Source of the DNA: Symbiodinium natans
Lineage: Eukaryota > Sar > Dinophyceae > Suessiales > Symbiodiniaceae
Length of the DNA: 64,000 nucleotides
Assembly (NCBI GenBank): GCA_905221605.1
Contig: CAJNDS010002415.1
Location: 335,436-399,435 of the forward strand
Reading direction: 5' to 3'
Positions 1 to 10,119 of the stretch are shown in pieces. Made by a program: the position numbers and the translations under genes. Every line of letters starts with the position of its first letter. Within the stretch, counting starts at the first letter, position 1. A model generated the notes under the pieces. It saw only the letters and a program-made list of their open reading frames with translations, was not told the DNA's origin and did no database searches.

Positions 1-176
1 CTAAAGCCCTCAAGGCCTCGAGCCCTACATCCCAAACACCGAAAACCCGAAATAAAGTCCCACTAGATCCTAAACCCCCCTAAACCCTAAAACGCTAAAC
101 CCTAGACCCCGAACCCTAAACCCTAAACCCTAAACCCTAAACCCTAAACCCTAAACCCTAACCCCCCCCCCCCCCA

Positions 177-290
177 AATTCGCGCAAGGCCTCCAAGATC
201 CTTCAAGGCACAAACCATCTGCACCGCATTCCTCGGCCGGGGCTTCAGGGGTTTCGAGGAGTCTTGGAGCTCAGGGTCCTCGTTTGTTGG
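177..290 (-). pseudogene. Exon-like fragment in a C-to-G cassette
   Basis: Open for 38 codons with no stop, including RNAVQMVCALKDLGGLARI. The family is not recognised. It fills the whole interval between a CCCTAAA tract and a TTTAGGG tract. Could be chance. Confidence 0.25.
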
Positions 291-416
291 TTTAGGGTTT
301 AGGGTTTAGGGTTTAGGGTTTAGGGTTTAGGGTTTAGGGTTTAGGGTTTAGGGTTTAGGGTTTAGGGTTTAGGGTTTAGGGTTTAGGGTTTAGGGTTTAG
401 GGTTTAGGGTTTAGGG
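291..416 (+). repeat. Perfect (TTTAGGG)18 tract
   Basis: Exactly 18 uninterrupted heptamers (126 bp). Such purity implies recent synthesis or homogenisation, since nearby tracts carry many substitutions. It faces a CCCTAAA tract across a 115-bp spacer, giving outward telomere-like polarity on both sides. Confidence 0.97.
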
Positions 417-565
417 CTTGGGAGTTTAGGATTCTTGGGGTTTGGGTTTGGGACTCTTCGGGTTTAGGGCTTCCTGTCAGGGTTTCGGGTCGGTGGTTGG
501 TGGCTTAGGGACGAGAAGGGCGTTTGAGCCTATGAGGCGACCGTCCCAGAACCTAAACCCTAAAC

Positions 566-665
566 TTGGGATGTTTTTTCTTATACTAACAGTCCTTAAT
601 AGGGATTCTAGTAGCCTTCTTATCATCCCTATTAAGGACTGTTAATATAAGGGGCAACATCCCAA
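566..665. mobile_element. HF-A hairpin element, full copy
   Basis: Two 40-bp arms (566-605 and 626-665) are inverted copies with about five mismatches around a 20-bp loop. The arms begin TTGGGATGTT and end CCTTAATAGGGA. No coding capacity; it looks like a MITE or foldback element. Further copies occur at 21,558 and, as half-elements, elsewhere in the window. Confidence 0.85.
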
Positions 666-1298
666 CCCTACAAACCTCATCCCCTAAACCCTAAATCCCC
701 TAAACCCTAATCCCCTAAACCCTAAACCCTGAACCCTAATCCCCTAAACCCTAAAACCTGAACCCTAATCCCCTAAACCCAAAACCCTAAACCCCAATCC
801 CCTAAACCCTAAACCCTAAACCCTAAACCTTGTTCACAAGGGCATCCATGGTCTCTCGGGGTCTCGGAGGGTTTGGGGTCTAGGACTCAGGCTTGAGGTG
901 TAGGGTTTAGGGTTCGGATTTAGGAATCCGGGTTGAGGATATGGGTTCTTGACCTACTTTTTGTGTGGAAAAGCCTCGAAAGCCAGAAGCCTCAAACGTC
1001 TCACCCGGTTGCAAAGCCTTGAAACCCTCAACCCCTAAAACCCCTAAAGCGCTGAACACCTAAAACCCTAAAACACGAAAACCCCAAAACCCCTAAAACC
1101 CCTAAAACCCTAAAAACCCAACACCCCTAAAACCACAAAACCCCAAAACTCCAAAACCCTACAACCCTAAAACCATAAAGCCCTAAAAACCCCAAACCCC
1201 AAAAACCACTCAACCGCCAACGCGAGCCTTTGCAGCCCCAGGCACGGCAGCCCGGAGCCGGCGAGGACGAACAAAGGGGTCCTGGACCAACTCTCCAA

Positions 1299-1680
1299 GG
1301 CGCGCGCGCGCGCGCGTGTGCGTGGGTGGGTGGGTGGGTGGGTGGGTGGGTGGGTGGGTGGGTGGGTGGGTGGGTGGGTGCGTGGGTGTGTGTGTGTGTG
1401 TACACATGTGTGTGGGTGGTAAATGAATGTGTATATATATATATAAGATATTAAATACATCTATATGTAATTTGTGTGTATGTACGCTTATATGAATTAG
1501 TATATACACCCGCGAATAAACAAGTATACTTATGTATATAAACTTTGCATATGTACATGTGTAGATGGATATATATATATATATATATACATACACATAC
1601 ATACGTACATACATAGATACATACATACATACATGCATACATATACTATATATACATATACAGATATATATGTATATGTT
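1299..1680. repeat. Compound microsatellite
   Basis: Consecutive runs of (CG)n, (GGGT)n of about 16 units (1,322-1,384), (TG)n, (TA)n, then AT-rich sequence ending in (ATAC)n and (TA)n near 1,571-1,680. ORFs over it on both strands are translated repeats, rich in Thr-His-Pro or Tyr-Ile. Confidence 0.95.
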
Positions 1681-1956
1681 TATACTTATAGAGTTTAGGC
1701 TGCGGGTGTAACAGTGTAAGGTTTAGGTACTGGGGTTTAGGTTTCGGTTTGGGGCTTTAGGGTTATCCGTAGGATTCACGGTTTAGGGTTCAGAGTTCTA
1801 GGTACTCTTAATCAAGCTACATCTATACAAAAGGTATGTATTTGGGACACACTGATTCAGGGCTTTGAGATGTGGGCTCCAGTAAAAACAACAACTGCCG
1901 GGCTCACCCAAATTCTTTGATGAGTTATTTGGACATGTTTTTGGATTGGGGAGTAG

Positions 1957-2050
1957 TTAAGTTTACGAAAAGACCCCCCAAATAATAGGATTCCCTTACA
2001 ATAAGGAACCCAATAGGGTTACCCCTGATTTCGGAACCCCCCCCCCCCCC
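1957..2050. mobile_element. HF-D element copy
   Basis: GTTTACGAAAAGACCCCCC, ATAGGATTCCCTTACAATAA and GGAACCCAATAGGG match the 15,677 copy in order. It ends in a poly-C run (2,036-2,051). Confidence 0.7.
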
Positions 2051-2189
2051 CTCCCCATATGAATAACAACAGGCCCAAGGCAAAGCTTGGAGCTCCTGTC
2101 TGATCCATTAACCCGAAACTGAACATCCCTAAACCCTAAACCCTAAACCCTGAACCCTAAACCCTAAACCCTAAACTCTGTAAGCAGAA

Positions 2190-2197
2190 ACACACAC

Positions 2198-2236
<39 letters not shown>
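2190..2236. repeat. (CA)n microsatellite
   Basis: About 23 CA units with one interruption, directly following a CCCTAAA tract. Shorter CA runs lie at 38,909-38,934 and 43,407-43,424. Confidence 0.97.
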
Positions 2237-2239
<3 letters not shown>

Positions 2240-2572
2240 GAGCCTTCCCGTGTTGTCCTTCCATCGCACATGGCACCTTCGCTGGCAGGTTCCGCAACCC
2301 CGCCCCGAACCCTCAACCCTAACTTCATGCTGTACGTCTGTACTTGGGTGGTGATCCAAATTGGGGTGCGTTTTGGGGGGGGGTCCTTCTTTTGAGGGTG
2401 CCGTACTCTATCTCGGACCCAAAAATCAATCCCCCCCCCCCCCCCCCCAATGTTTTGCAACTTTGCAACCGTACAATCCCTAAGCCCCTAAACCCTGAAT
2501 CCTACGAGTCTTGTTCAGGGTTTAGGGTTTAAGGTTCAGGGTTTAGGGTTTAGGGTTTAGGGTCTAGGGTTT

Positions 2573-2663
2573 AAGCTGGGGCCTGCCTTCGCTTGATCAA
2601 GAGCTCGGCGACGGCAGGGTCGCAAGCTTTGAAGAGCGCATTTTGCCTGAGGCAAGACATCAC
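2573..2663 (-). pseudogene. Ankyrin-like fragment
   Basis: Open for 30 codons, with QNALFKACDPAVAELLIKRR. The A-L-x-x-A-C then VAELLIKR spacing resembles an ankyrin repeat helix pair. Ankyrin repeats mediate protein binding. Flanked here by G at left and C at right, the inward polarity. Too short to be sure. Confidence 0.35.
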
Positions 2664-3910
2664 CTAAACCCTAAACCCTAAACCCTACACCCTAAACCCT
2701 AAACCCTAAACCCCTAAACCCCTAAACCCCTAAACCCTAAACCCCTAAGCCCGTAAAACCCTAAGCCCCTAAACCCTAAACCATGTCTATCTTCCAGACC
2801 CCCAACCTGAACTCTCAACTTGCCCGGTAGGGACCATAAGAACATAAAAAACCTAAACCCTGAACCCTAAACCCTAAACCCTAAACCCCAAACCCTAAAC
2901 TGTAAACCATACCTATAGCAGTACATAGCGAATAAAATACGATTAGTAGTGCTGGTAGCAAAAATAACTACCAACCTTTGCTAGCCAGCAGCTGAGTTCA
3001 TAACAAATATGGAATAGTACTTATAAGAAAGGCCATGGATTTGTACTCGCCATGCTCATCGTGACCGTACTTAATCAGCACAAGATCGTAGCTTGCATAC
3101 CTTGGGGACTTTATAGCGCTTAGAGGACACAGGAGACCTCGTATCCAAAACCTAAAGCCCCTGAACCCCCAAACCCCTTAACCCCCAGACCCTAGGCCTC
3201 AAAACCCCAAAGCCTTGGAACCCCAAGGGTTTAGGGTTTAGGGTTTAGGGTTTAGGGTTTAAGGTTTAGGGTTTAGGGTTTAGGGTTTAGGGTTCAGGTT
3301 TAGGGTCGGCCTAAGACCTCGAGCCCCTGAGACCCCTCAACTCCCCTCGTTGGTCGTGTCCAGAAGTGCTTGTCGGGCTTAGGGTTTAGGGTTTAGGGTT
3401 TAGGGTTTAGGGTTTAGGGTTTAGGGTTTAGGGTTTAGGGTTTAGGGTTTAGGGTTGTGGGTTTAGGGTTTAGGGTTTAGGGTTTAGGGTTTAGGGTTCA
3501 GGGTTTAGGGTTTCAGGGTTTCTTTGCCCCAGGTTTCGGGATACTTGGGGGTACTTCGAACCCAGTTGAGCTCTGAGCACGAGGGCGTAGCTCCAACAAA
3601 CCTCCCTGGATGGGTTTGTCTAGCCGGATAAAGACTAGGGTTTAGGGTTTGGGGTTTAGGGTTTAGGGTTTAGGGTTTATGGACGTTGCGCTTCAGGGGC
3701 TGCGTAGAGTAACCCTCCCGGTTGTTCGCCCTGGCACTTCCGGCTGTCGCGGCTGAGAGGGTTGGCCCGCAACCTTGCAGGAGGTCGTTGAAGCAAAAAA
3801 TTCCCTAAACCCTAAACCCTAAACCCTAAACCCTAAACCCTAAACCCTAAACCCTGAACCCTAAACCCTACAGCAAAAACCGCTTGGACTACCTACTAAG
3901 CTCGGATGGC

Positions 3911-4080
3911 CCCTACTTAGAGGTTCACGGTACTTATCAGCCAAGTATAACTGTACTTAAAAGGGCTTTAGGGTTTAGGGTTTAGGGTAACGGTACTTTA
4001 TAACTGTGCTTATAAACATATTAGGGCACTTAAGGGGCTTCTAAGTGGCTTGTAAGGACAGTAAGAACTGGCAAAATAAG
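3911..4080. mobile_element. HF-E element split by a telomere tract
   Basis: The left arm CCTACTTAGAGGTTCACGG continues to TATAACTGTACTTA (3,946-3,959). A tract with three TTTAGGG units follows, then TATAACTGTGCTTA (3,999-4,012) and the interior CATATTAGGGCACTTAAGGG. The repeated 14-mer matches at 13 positions and looks like a target duplication. Confidence 0.75.
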
Positions 4081-4218
4081 TGCCATGAACCATGATCCTC
4101 TTGAACTCAATCATGGCAACCCTAAACCCTCAACCCTAAACCCTCAACCCTCAACCCTAAACCCTAAACCCTAAACCCTAAACCCTAAACCCATAACAAA
4201 TATCCAAAGCACCTACCT

Positions 4219-4345
4219 GGTCTAGACCCAAGAGTAGGAGGATAAAGGGTGCCCATGTTGGTTTACAGGGGCTTATAAGGGAACCTGAACCCCAAAAGAG
4301 GTGCATAAAGCCATACTCTGGGTCCGAGGAATAAGGCTCTTATTG
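4219..4345. mobile_element. HF-F element copy
   Basis: TCTAGACCCAAGAGTAGG at left, the interior GGGCTTATAAGGGAACC, and CATACTCTGGGTCCGAGG at right. Full length, no ORF. Confidence 0.78.
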
Positions 4346-4642
4346 AATGGGTACATGGGGCTCTCCTAACCCTAAAGCCCTGAGACCCAAATCCTCAACC
4401 ACCCTAAGGCCAAAACTCCAAACCCTGATAAACCACCCCAAGGCCTAAACCTAACAATCCACACTAAGCCCTAAAGCCTAAACCCACAGCCCTAAACCGC
4501 TCCTAGCCCCTAAACCCCAAGCCCCAAACCCTGAGTTGTAAACCCTAAACACTGAGCCCTAAACCCTAAACCCTAAACCCCAAACCCCAAACCCCAAACC
4601 CCAAACCCTGAACCCTGAACCCTGAACCCTATAAACCCTAAA

Positions 4643-4717
4643 CCCCGGCCTGAGCAGCTGCAGCACGTCGCCGTAGCCGTCGCTCCGCCGCGCCGCGAAG
4701 TGCAGGACCTTGCGAAG
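4643..4717 (-). pseudogene. Ankyrin-like fragment
   Basis: 25 open codons reading LRKVLHFAARRSDGYGDVLQ and then LLRPG. This fits the ankyrin core LHxAAxxGxxxVxxLL well, though the residues between the two helices are longer than usual. It lies between a CCCTAAA tract and a TTTAGGG tract and has neither start nor stop, so it is one piece of a larger coding sequence. Confidence 0.5.
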
Positions 4718-4765
4718 GTTTTAGGGTTTAGGGTTTAGGGTTTAGGGAGGGTTTAGGGTTTAGGG

Positions 4766-4918
4766 TTTATAGGGTTTATAGGGTTTATAGGGTTTATAGG
4801 GTTTATAGGGTTTATAGGGTTTATAGGGTTTATAGGGTTTATAGGGTTTATAGGGTTTATAGGGTTTATAGGGTTTATAGGGTTTATAGGGTTTATAGGG
4901 TTTATAGGGTTTATAGGG
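4766..4918 (+). repeat. (TTTATAGGG)17 variant array
   Basis: Seventeen exact copies of a 9-bp unit, the telomere heptamer with a TA insertion, follow directly on ordinary TTTAGGG units. A variant arose once and was amplified locally in tandem. Confidence 0.97.
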
Positions 4919-5233
4919 TTTAGGTTTTAGGGTTTAGGGGGTTTCAATGCTTTCGAGGTTGAATGAAGGCTTTAAGGATTGAAGGGGGGGTTTAAGGTTT
5001 TAGCGTTCAAGGCTTGAAGGTTCTTAGGTTTTCGGGTTTAGGGTTGTAGGATTTGGGAATTGTTTATTCTATTTATGTTGTTTTTTTTTTTTTTGGGGGG
5101 GGGGGGGTTGGGGGTTTGGGGTTTCAGGCTTCAGGGGGGCTTCAGGGTTCAAGGCTTGGGGTTTCGGGGGTCTAAGATCTTAGGGCTTAGAGATTCAGGG
5201 TTTCTTTCGTTTTTTCGGCACCCTTCCTTTTTG

Positions 5234-5342
5234 TTGGTTACTTTATAAGGGAACCCAGAGTTTAAAACAGGGTAAAAGGTACCACTGCTACCAAGAAGCC
5301 CTAAAAAAGGAAACAAGGGCCTAGTCTGGGTCCCAGAGGATA
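5234..5342. mobile_element. HF-F element copy, decayed
   Basis: Contains TTTATAAGGGAACCCAGAG, GTACCACTGCTACCAAG and CTAGTCTGGGTCCCAGAGG, mixing words from the two end types of the family. A half copy with ACCACTGGGCTACCAAG lies at 25,356-25,416. Confidence 0.65.
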
Positions 5343-5473
5343 CGCAAAGTGAAGGCCAATTTGGGTGGCGCGCCTTGATGTGGCGCCTGGCGTCTGCAGT
5401 CAGCCCAAGAACACGTGGTACTAGCACTGAACCCTAAACCCTAAAAACCCTAAACCCTAAACCCTAAACCCTT

Positions 5474-5584
5474 GGCAACGTGATGCAACACGCACTGCGA
5501 AGCCGCAGGGCGGATTGAGTTCCAAGGGCTGAGATGTCGCACAAACCGGTGGGCGTTCGTCAGATCCAGGAAGCTATTGCGACT
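5474..5584 (-). pseudogene. Exon-like fragment
   Basis: 37 open codons including SRNSFLDLTNAHRFVRHLSP. Family unknown. It fills a spacer between a CCCTAAA and a TTTAGGG tract. Confidence 0.3.
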
Positions 5585-6317
5585 GTTAGGGTATAGGGTT
5601 TAGGGTTTAGGGTGTAGGGTTTAGGGTTTAGGGCTGGCGCTAGCGACCCTACGTTCATCGAATTGCTTCCTTCTTGGGTGCAGATCTAGGCACAGGAGTC
5701 ACGGTTTAGCATCTCAATGTTGATGTTCAACCAGGTATGACGCATCAATGCATTGTGGGAAGCAACATCTGTCCACGTCCACAGGAACAGTCTGGGACGT
5801 AGTACAGAAGCCTAGGCATTATCTCCTTAACGCCCATTGTGATGAGTATATAGACACCCTTCGCGGGATTTTTTGAGGTACTTCACCCTAAACCCTCAGC
5901 CCCAAACCCTAGATCCTAAACCCTACACCCTACCTAATTCCCTACTTCTGACCAGTACGTGAATGCTCTACTTGTTGGGGCAAGGCAGGGCCGCACTCGC
6001 CTTGCGCCTCAAACAAGAGCACAAAAAACACCGACCAGCTAAGGCTTCGCTTCTCTTCCCCCTGAACCCTAACACCCTAAACCCTAAACCCTGAACCCTG
6101 AACCCTAAACCCTAAACCCTGAACCCACCCTAAACCCTAAACCCTAGACTCTAAACCCTAAACCCTATAACCCTAAACCCGAACATTTTAAGGTTTCCCT
6201 TCTTGTCTGCGGGGTAAAACTCCAACCTGAATCTACGTACGTCTTAGAAATCCTCTGCAAAAATGTCCCAAACTAAGGTCGTCTTTAGCAGAACATCGGC
6301 GTATATGGGTATTTCCA

Positions 6318-6410
6318 AAAATAGGGGTAACCCCAAGAAGAATAGAATCCCCTTAAAGGGACCCCCAAAAAGGAACCCCATATTCGGAAACCCCCCCCCC
6401 CCCCATATGA
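6318..6410. mobile_element. HF-D element copy
   Basis: AAATAGGGGTAACCCC, AATAGAATCCCCTTAAAGGG and AAGGAACCCCATATTCGG match the family. A poly-C run at 6,391-6,404 precedes ATATGAGG, closely resembling the end of the 1,957 copy. Confidence 0.7.
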
Positions 6411-6470
6411 GGTGTCCCACCCAAAAGCCTAAACCCTAAACCCTAAACCCTAAACCCTAAACCCTAAACC

Positions 6471-6521
6471 TCACGTTGTGAGCCAAGCGGCCGTGCGGCC
6501 GAAGGGGTCGAGGAAGTTCAC
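6471..6521 (-). pseudogene. Ankyrin-like fragment with acceptor-like edge
   Basis: Reads VNFLDPFGRTAAWLTT then stop. VNxxDxxGRTAxW resembles the start of an ankyrin repeat. Upstream, CCCCTGCCAGCCACAG just before the first codon looks like a splice acceptor, so this may be an exon edge captured with its intron. CCCTAAA lies at left and TTTAGGG at right. Confidence 0.4.
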
Positions 6522-6665
6522 CTGTGGCTGGCAGGGGACTGAACCCAGAGTTAGGGATTAGGGATTAGGGTTTAGGGTTTGCGGTTTGGGGTTTAGGGTT
6601 TAGGGCCCCTTAACATCCGATAAGGGTAGATGCCGGAAACTATTTGAAGATTTGTGGAGGAGCTC

Positions 6666-6725
6666 TAAGTATAAGTGGCCTTCGTGACTACCCTACTAGG
6701 CTTATGCTTACCCATGAACATTTTC
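6666..6725. mobile_element. HF-E-related fragment
   Basis: Includes CTACCCTACTAGGCTTATGC and TACCCATGAACATT, resembling decayed HF-E arms. Similar short fragments (CTACTTGAAGGTTCATGGGT and relatives) lie near 16,505, 42,495, 43,775 and 43,945. Confidence 0.5.
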
Positions 6726-6742
6726 GGTTTAGGGTTTAGGGA

Positions 6743-6780
6743 ATCCCTATTCAGAACTGTATGAGGGGGGAATATCCCAA
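6743..6780. mobile_element. HF-A half element
   Basis: Only one arm is present (TCCCTATTCAGAACTGTATG through AATATCCCAA). It starts directly after a short TTTAGGG tract, which may have replaced the other arm. Confidence 0.65.
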
Positions 6781-6840
6781 CCTAAACGGATGGTTCTTGC
6801 CCTTGCTTGTGGATAGAGTCTAGTCTAGTTTGGCTGGCTG

Positions 6841-6933
6841 GTTCTTCGTAGGGAATGAGGGAATGAGGTGCCCTATATAATCCCTTAAGGGGTAGATACC
6901 GGACCCTAATTCCCTCATTCCCTACTGAGAATC
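6841..6933. mobile_element. HF-H hairpin element
   Basis: GTAGGGAATGAGGGAATGAGG (6,848-6,868) is mirrored at 6,905-6,925 with one mismatch; the spacer reads TGCCCTATATAATCCCTTAA. Confidence 0.78.
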
Positions 6934-7731
6934 AGGGGGTTGGGAGGGGGAGGGTGTCGGAGGTAGGGTTGAGCACTTGTGGGTGCGCGGGCTGCCCGCA
7001 GCCTACTCTTGCTGCTACAGTTCCCCATATGAGCAGTACCTACCTAAACCTACACTCTATGTAGACCCTAAACCCTACGCATTGCAGGCAGGGTTGTAGG
7101 GTTTGGGGGTAAGCTTCCCGGCCCAGAAACCCTAAACCCTAAGCCCTAAACCCTAAACCCTAAACGCTAAACCTGAGTTTAATGAGGGTTTCATATGCGC
7201 GGCGACCAAAAACCAAAAGAAAACTTCTTGTCAGAGAGGATTTTGCTTAAGCGAGCTTACACTGTGGCATTCGCAGAGCAGAGTTTCACGAATGAGGGTG
7301 CTGGGATTCGGGGTTCGAGTTCAAGAAGAGTTTCATCAAGCTTACGTAGAGCTTTGTGAGGGGTTTGGGATTTTGCGGTGTTAGGGGGTTTTAAGGTTGC
7401 CCTTGACCCTAGTGTCGAAAGGGTTTCGGGGTTGGGCCTACACCCCTAAACCCGAAAAACAAAAACACCTATAACCCCTGAATCTAGCATGCAAGCCATA
7501 TAGGGGCCCTCTAAGGAAGACTGTAGTCATTTAAAGAACACCTTCGTTGGGGTTCCATCTGTTTTGGGGAATAAAATACCTTAAGGTGTTTGAGGTTTGG
7601 GGCTTACGGCTCCCGGAAACCTACAGTAAACTTAGCAACCAGGGGCAACCCGGCTGTAGTCGGAGGTTCACTGCCTGTTCGGCAAAAACAGGACCACAAA
7701 CAAACTCAGTACACCCTAAACCCTAAACCCT

Positions 7732-7812
7732 AAAGCCTTAAAGCCTTAAAGCCTTAAAGCCTTAAAGCCTAAAGCCTAAAGCCTAAAGCCTAAAGCCTAA
7801 AGCCTAAAGCCT
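7732..7812 (-). repeat. AAAGCCTT and AAAGCCT variant arrays
   Basis: CCCTAAA units change into several 8-bp AAAGCCTT units (about 7,732-7,768), then about six 7-bp AAAGCCT units (about 7,769-7,812), before ordinary units resume. Two successive variants were each amplified. Confidence 0.93.
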
Positions 7813-7877
7813 AGCGCCTAGAGCCTAAACCCTAAACCCTAACCCTAAACCAGTCGCCCCTGAACTCCATAAGCCCT

Positions 7878-7967
7878 CTAGGCGCCCTGAACGATACCTT
7901 CGGAAAGCAACAAAGACAAGGCCTCGGAACCATGCTGAGCAAGCTGCTCCTCTGCTTGAGAATGTTG
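7878..7967 (-). pseudogene. Exon-like fragment ending in a stop
   Basis: Reads QHSQAEEQLAQHGSEALSLL and then LSEGIVQGA and a stop. Acidic, Gln-rich, helix-prone composition. Family unknown. It begins one base from a TTTAGGG tract. Confidence 0.38.
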
Positions 7968-9114
7968 GAGGTTTAGGGTTTAGGGTAGGGTTTAGGGTTG
8001 AAAGGGGGAAGGGTTTAGGGTTTAGGGTTTTGGGGTTTTGGGGTTTTGGGGCTTCGGGTTTAGGGGCTTAAGAATGTTAGGTGCTTGGGATTCGGGAACC
8101 CGCCCCACACTCTTAATAGGAACCTCTGGGAACTTTTAGTTTGGGCTTGAAGCGTAGGGTCCCAGAGGTTTAGGGCTTCGTGGCAACTTACAAGGGTTAT
8201 ATAAGGTTGCGGGCCTAGGGCTCTGCTTTTGTATTCTCCAATAAGCGCAAAAGGTTAGCCTGTATTATTTGGTATTAAGCAAGGAAAGCCCAAAGTAAAG
8301 TTCAACTATTGGCTAGGTAACTTAGCGGGTTCTGTGGGATTGGGGACCCGCGGGGCTGTAGTTTAGGATTTAGGGTTTCGGGTTTAGGGAGTATACCTTT
8401 TGGGGTATGGGGATAAGGATGTTCCAACTTTTTGGAGTTCACGGTTTCGGGTTTAGGCACGGATGCGCCTTTTGGCGGCTATTCCCTGTGCCCCCCCTAC
8501 ACCCTTGAACACTCCCAAGACCCTTTAGACCCGAAAACCACCCTAAACCCTAAACCCTAAACCCAAAAACAAGGCCCTTTTCCGCAGGGCGCAACCTGTA
8601 AGGGTCCCCAAAATGCATCCCCTTCCCTCCTGCTGCCCTGCACCCTGAACGCCTCAACAACAAGGGGAAAACTCAAACGGCTCAAGAACCTTAGCCCTAA
8701 ACACTCAAACCCCAGATGCCTTGAACCAAGACCCAAAAGCAACTACAACCATGAGACTCCAAAATGCCCCAGCCCTTGAGTGTTTTAGGGTTTAGGGTTT
8801 GGGGTTTAGGGTTTAGGGTTCAGGGTTCCTCAAACCCTTAAACCCCCGAAAATCAGCACAACCCCTTGAAGGAGGGATGTGGCTGGTTCAGGGTTCTGAG
8901 TTTTTAGGGGTTCGGAGATTTGGGGGTTCAAGGTTCACAGGGGGGCCGCATCCCGGCAAATGCCCTGAGATCAAGAACATCGGACTTGCTAACCAGATAC
9001 ACATGCGGTGATCATCCGACACTTAATCCTCGTAACTCGCCTGATACAGGAAAACCCGATGCCGATGATCAACAAACCCTAAACCCCAAACCCTAAACCC
9101 TAAACCCTAAACCC

Positions 9115-9180
9115 TGAACCCTGAACCCCGAACCCTGAACCCTGAACCCAGAACCCCGAACCCTGAACCCTGAACCCTAA
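9115..9180 (-). repeat. CCTGAAC variant array
   Basis: About nine CCCTGAA-type units, some with a further change, are flanked on both sides by CCCTAAA units. Similar short blocks lie at 12,310-12,340 and 42,208-42,240. Confidence 0.9.
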
Positions 9181-9209
9181 ACCCTAAACCCTAGCCCTAA
9201 ACCCTAAAC

Positions 9210-9314
9210 CTCAGAGACCGCTAGTGTGACCCTGACAACCTGCCAGGAGTCCGCGTTGTCAGCTGAGATCAAGCCATACTTCACCAGGAACTTACTCACT
9301 TGCCAAGGAGCCAT
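9210..9314 (-). pseudogene. Exon-like fragment with Met start
   Basis: From ATG it reads MAPWQVSKFLVKYGLISADN and ADSWQ, followed by CAG-GTTGTC, which could be an exon end and donor; the frame stays open to the CCCTAAA tract. Very protein-like composition. Family unknown. Confidence 0.4.
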
Positions 9315-9617
9315 GGCACCGGGGGCGGGGGGCGGGGGGAATGGGACTTAGAGTTGTAAGGTTGTCGGGTTTAGATTGTAAGGTTTTAGACTAAGATATT
9401 CTATACTCCTTTATTATTATTGTTTATTTGTGTTTTTTTGGGGGGGAGGAGGTTGTAAAAATAGGGGCAAGCTGGGAAGCCTCTTGGGGGTTCATTTCAT
9501 GAGCTTAGTTTGGGAAATGCACAACCCTAAAATTACAACCCTAAACCCTAAACCCTAAACCCTAAACCCTAAACCCTAAACCCTAAACCCTAAACCCTAA
9601 ACCCTAAACCCTAAACC

Positions 9618-9692
9618 CTAAACCGGATTGGACGTGGTGGCTGCAAAAGGCTTGGGCTGCTTGGCCATGCCCTTCGTGCGACTCTCAGACAT
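9618..9692 (-). pseudogene. Short frame with Met, MSESRTKG-like
   Basis: ATG followed by SESRTKGMAKQPKPFAATTS, then NPV and a stop supplied by the flanking telomere repeat. It looks like the first residues of a protein cut off by the tract. It sits in a C-to-G cassette with long pure tracts on both sides. Confidence 0.35.
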
Positions 9693-10021
9693 GAGTGTGT
9701 TTAGGGTTTAGGGTTTAGGGTTTAGGGTTTAGGGTTTAGGGTTTAGGGTTTAGGGTTTAGGGTTTGGGGTTTGGGGTTTGGGGTTTGGGGTTTAGGGTTT
9801 AGGGTTTAGGGTTTAGGGTTTAGGGTTTAGGGCAAAATTAAGGCTTCTGGGTAGGTATAAGTAGGGTGGAAGTAAGGTATCCTATATGACGACAACAAAC
9901 CTTAGCTAAGGTATCTCGTAAGCCCTACGTTTAACGGACGGCGAACCTTCAAATAAGCCCCACGCGCCAAACCCTAACCCGAAACCGCAAAAAACCCTGA
10001 CTCTCTCCTGCCCCTGATTAT

Positions 10022-10119
10022 CGGGTTCTTAAGGGAGGGGGGTCAAGGGGGGTATGTAACCAGGGCAGTGAGCTTGACGGGGTGAGGTTATAAGGTTCGT
10101 AAGGGAGGGGGGTTCATGG
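10022..10119 (+). mobile_element. HF-C ends, tandem partial copies
   Basis: Two left ends in direct order, CTTAAGGGAGGGGGGTCAAG at about 10,027 and CGTAAGGGAGGGGGGTTCAT at about 10,098. No right end is seen. Confidence 0.65.

Larger units (their letters stand above)
1..5050. repeat. Mosaic, region 1: tract list
   Basis: C tracts: 68-161 (ending in poly-C to 175), 681-829, 1021-1205 (decayed), 2131-2176, 2663-2782, 2851-2900, 3803-3870, 4120-4193, 4368-4645 (decayed). G tracts: 291-416, 420-480 (decayed), 1690-1800 (decayed), 2517-2572, 3227-3306, 3378-3519, 3635-3679, 4719-4930. The 240-bp spacer at 2,905-3,150 is AT-richer, unique, and shows no recognisable feature. Confidence 0.9.
5051..10000. 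repeat. Mosaic, region 2: tract list
   Basis: C tracts: 5431-5472, 5884-5937 (decayed), 6062-6182, 6427-6470, 7130-7172, 7713-7850, 8526-8563, 9075-9210, 9538-9624. G tracts: 5587-5632, 6548-6606, 6727-6742, 7969-8065, 8776-8826, 9699-9833. A poly-T/poly-G run lies at 5,080-5,107. Spacers 5,636-5,880, 7,173-7,710 and 8,070-8,520 are long, with scattered single telomere-like words and no recognisable gene. Confidence 0.9.

Noticed and set aside
1-176. A true chromosome end at the left edge
   Set aside because: The CCCTAAA tract is short, internal to other sequence, and similar tracts occur throughout in both orientations.
1127-1642. Thr-His-Pro and Tyr-Ile rich ORFs, up to 142 codons
   Set aside because: They follow the GGGT, TG and ATAC microsatellites in several frames.
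7305-7330. GGGTTCGAGTTC, a tRNA B-box-like word
   Set aside because: No matching acceptor stem, anticodon arm or A box at the right distance. A second such word at 50,946 (GAGTTCGATCC) fails the same test.
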